Origin: Owenia fusiformis
Taxonomy: Eukaryota; Annelida; Polychaeta; Sabellida; Oweniidae
Length of the DNA: 64,000 nt
Reading direction: 5' to 3'
NCBI GenBank assembly: GCA_903813345.2
Contig: CAIIXF020000005.1
Span: 9,367,375 to 9,431,374, forward strand
Shown here: piece by piece, positions 62,131 to 64,000 of the stretch
How positions within the stretch are numbered: the stretch's first letter is position 1
Layout of the letters: every line of letters begins with the position of its first letter
Translations under genes and position numbers: made by a program
The notes under the pieces: model-generated
Databases searched by the model: none
Told to the model about the DNA's origin: nothing
The model's input: the letters and a program-made list of their open reading frames with translations, nothing else

Positions 62131-64000
62131 TTTTAGATTTATTATAAGTCTCTCAGTATGTATGCAGTGAGTATTGATATCATAACACATGTATTTACTT
62201 GCTATATTCAGAATATTCAAAATGTTTATGGTTAAATATTAACTTTATTAGTATTCAACTTGTTTGACCTTGATATCCCAGTTATCTTTCAATTTAGACA
62301 TTCAGTACAAGAGTTGTTTGGGTTCACTACATTTAAGCATCCCTTCTGTTCAGACTTTCTGTCCCCTGCAGTTTTAATTGAATCTTATTATACGTTTTGC
62401 ATTGTTTCCAGTAGTTGACAGTTTTTGACTGATCTAATTTATTGTATCATTTTTAATTGTTACTCTGTGTTCTTTTAATCAATCTGATCAGCTCAACAGC
62501 TTTGATAGGGTAGCAGTTTTAATTGTAATGTCAAGGATAACTACAAAATTCAGTCTGTAGTTTGTTCTGTAGTCTGGGGTTTGTTTACCAACCCATAAAC
62601 CTGGTCATGTATAAAACAAACATAACAATTAAGTTAATTTTTTAATTTGCTTTAAAGCACTGGCCTGGATTAGTCATTGTTTTACTATTTCTATAAATTT
62701 AGTACATTTAAGTTACAGAATTTCAAATACATCAACATAATATGATAAGGCAGCACTATTTGTATAATCACCTTATCATAATCAGTCAATACTAATAACA
62801 AATTGTAACCCAGACCTGTGCTTATGAGGGTTTATTCCAGTCAAAGCATTAGATAAAAGCAATTTGTCTTATAAAAAAAAACATCTTTAATATCAGAATA
62901 AATAGATCATTTTGCTTTTGTTGGTACCCATGTGCATTTTGATAATTCATGTAAAAATAAGTTCACCAAAGTAAAAACAATTATTAAAATAACAAATCTA
63001 ATTTCAAATCTACATTTTCGGAAATAAGCTTGAATATGTATAACAAATTCTGCATATATGAGAGTAAAAATTCTGTAAAATACATGTACAAAAATTTGTA
63101 AGAAAATGTATATATTGTGCATATTTTGTAAAATAATATTCACACTTCAAAATATGTGCAACTATAACAAAATAAATAATATTATGCCTATACAGACACA
63201 TTTCAGTCTAGCCTTGCTGTCATGTGAAATTGTCACAAAATATTCAAATATGCAATTTACTGAATTTGGGATTTCTTTCTGTCTTTGCTATTATTTGTGT
63301 AATTTTTGGACTGTTTTAATACATATTGTCAATATGAAATAATATTGTCAATTATTATCAATTATGATAAACTTTTTAATAATGACAAAGACTGATATCT
63401 GAATGTGTAATTTTGAGTCACTTGGCATAAAATCATTCTTTGGCGAGAAATCTGATTTCTCTAAATCTAGAGGTATGCCATAGTTTCCCACATTAACACT
63501 CATACAGTATCAAAATTGCATAATTGATAGAAATTAAATCATTTAAGGCTTACAGTTTTTGTACAACACCCTGTTCATAACAAAATAGACGTAAACTGCA
63601 TTATGAGTTCTACATGTAAACATTTGATAATTAGCCAAGGGAGCCCCGGAATATAACAACTGTGGGTGAAGAATAAAGATGAGAAAACCTTGGACTATTT
63701 GCTGTAGGTTACACTGCATTTTCACTGATTTTCACTGGACGGAATAATCTACATGCACTACAATCTGTTGTGCGTAGGCACAATATGAATTTGAATTCAT
63801 GATGGACGGTATATATTTATATATAACAAATTGAATCCTGCATGTTCTTTTTATACTAAGTGAATGGTACCTCAAGAACTCGCAGAAGAAACATGAGAAT
63901 GTCACATACACTCATAAATGTGAGAGTTGATTTTGGTTTTCTTATCATTCATGCAAATATACCGCAAATCAGGCTCCCATATCTGAGGGTAGCATAAACC
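62131..64000. other. Upstream of the AKR gene, no gene seen
   Basis: AT-rich, with only short ORFs that look like chance. It should contain the AKR promoter, but no clear element was recognised. Confidence 0.5.

Noticed and set aside
61679-62170. 163-residue plus-strand ORF with five internal repeats (MYFILSTHT-type)
   Set aside because: It is the antisense reading of the 84-bp tandem array copying AKR exon 1. The frame stays open only because the period is a multiple of three.
62907-63342. Several short ORFs upstream of AKR
   Set aside because: AT-rich chance frames on both strands with no similarity or splice signals.

Overview
This 64 kb window is nuclear DNA from an animal, most likely a marine lophotrochozoan such as a mollusc. 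The evidence is AT-rich DNA, multi-exon genes with GT-AG introns of 100 bp to 10 kb, vertebrate-like conserved genes (FANCD2, STRIP, a BTB zinc finger, an aldo-keto reductase), an IGFBP-domain secreted protein of a kind known from molluscs and arthropods, and dense short non-autonomous transposons. The phylum is inference; the coding content is read directly from spliced open frames that keep phase across exons.

Layout. (1) <1-15338, +: the C-terminal part of a FANCD2 gene (12 exons, about 430 residues). Its 10 kb intron (1245-11252) holds a complete ten-exon carboxylesterase on the minus strand (9783-3406), with all three catalytic residues but a 2-nt frame lesion near the C-terminus. (2) 19464-17147, -: an intronless, unrecognised multi-pass membrane protein with a signal peptide, interrupted by two +1 frame changes. 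(3) 20861-25283, +: a BTB-BACK-nine C2H2 finger protein, divergent from the membrane-protein gene across a 1.4 kb shared upstream region. (4) 29635-48851, +: a complete STRIP1/2 (striatin-interacting protein) gene of 19 exons. One intron holds a two-exon IGFBP-like secreted protein gene on the minus strand (35850-34482). (5) 62130-50098, -: a complete eight-exon aldo-keto reductase. Its 8.4 kb intron holds a single-exon CHST15-like sulfotransferase on the plus strand (54837-56306). So three hosts each contain one opposite-strand gene in an intron.

The most unusual feature is a repeated pattern. Several minisatellites are built from exon-intron junctions of the gene they sit in: the acceptor of STRIP exon 7 (about 23 copies of 40 bp), the donor of STRIP exon 15 (about 14 copies of 43 bp), the donor of aldo-keto reductase exon 1 (5 copies of 84 bp) and the donor of carboxylesterase exon 7 (about 7 copies of 47 bp plus a copy of the exon end). 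A two-copy version lies at the acceptor of carboxylesterase exon 10. Each copy carries a splice-site-like motif, so these genes face many decoy junctions. I know of no named phenomenon that covers this, and it is my main candidate for something undescribed.

The rest is largely mobile DNA. It includes a 5'-truncated LINE with a 10-bp target duplication, a hAT-type element with an 8-bp duplication, a TA-duplicating MITE inside the STRIP minisatellite, several fold-back elements, tRNA-derived SINE heads and dispersed short repeats. I saw no tRNA or rRNA genes with confidence, no CRISPR and no viral genes.
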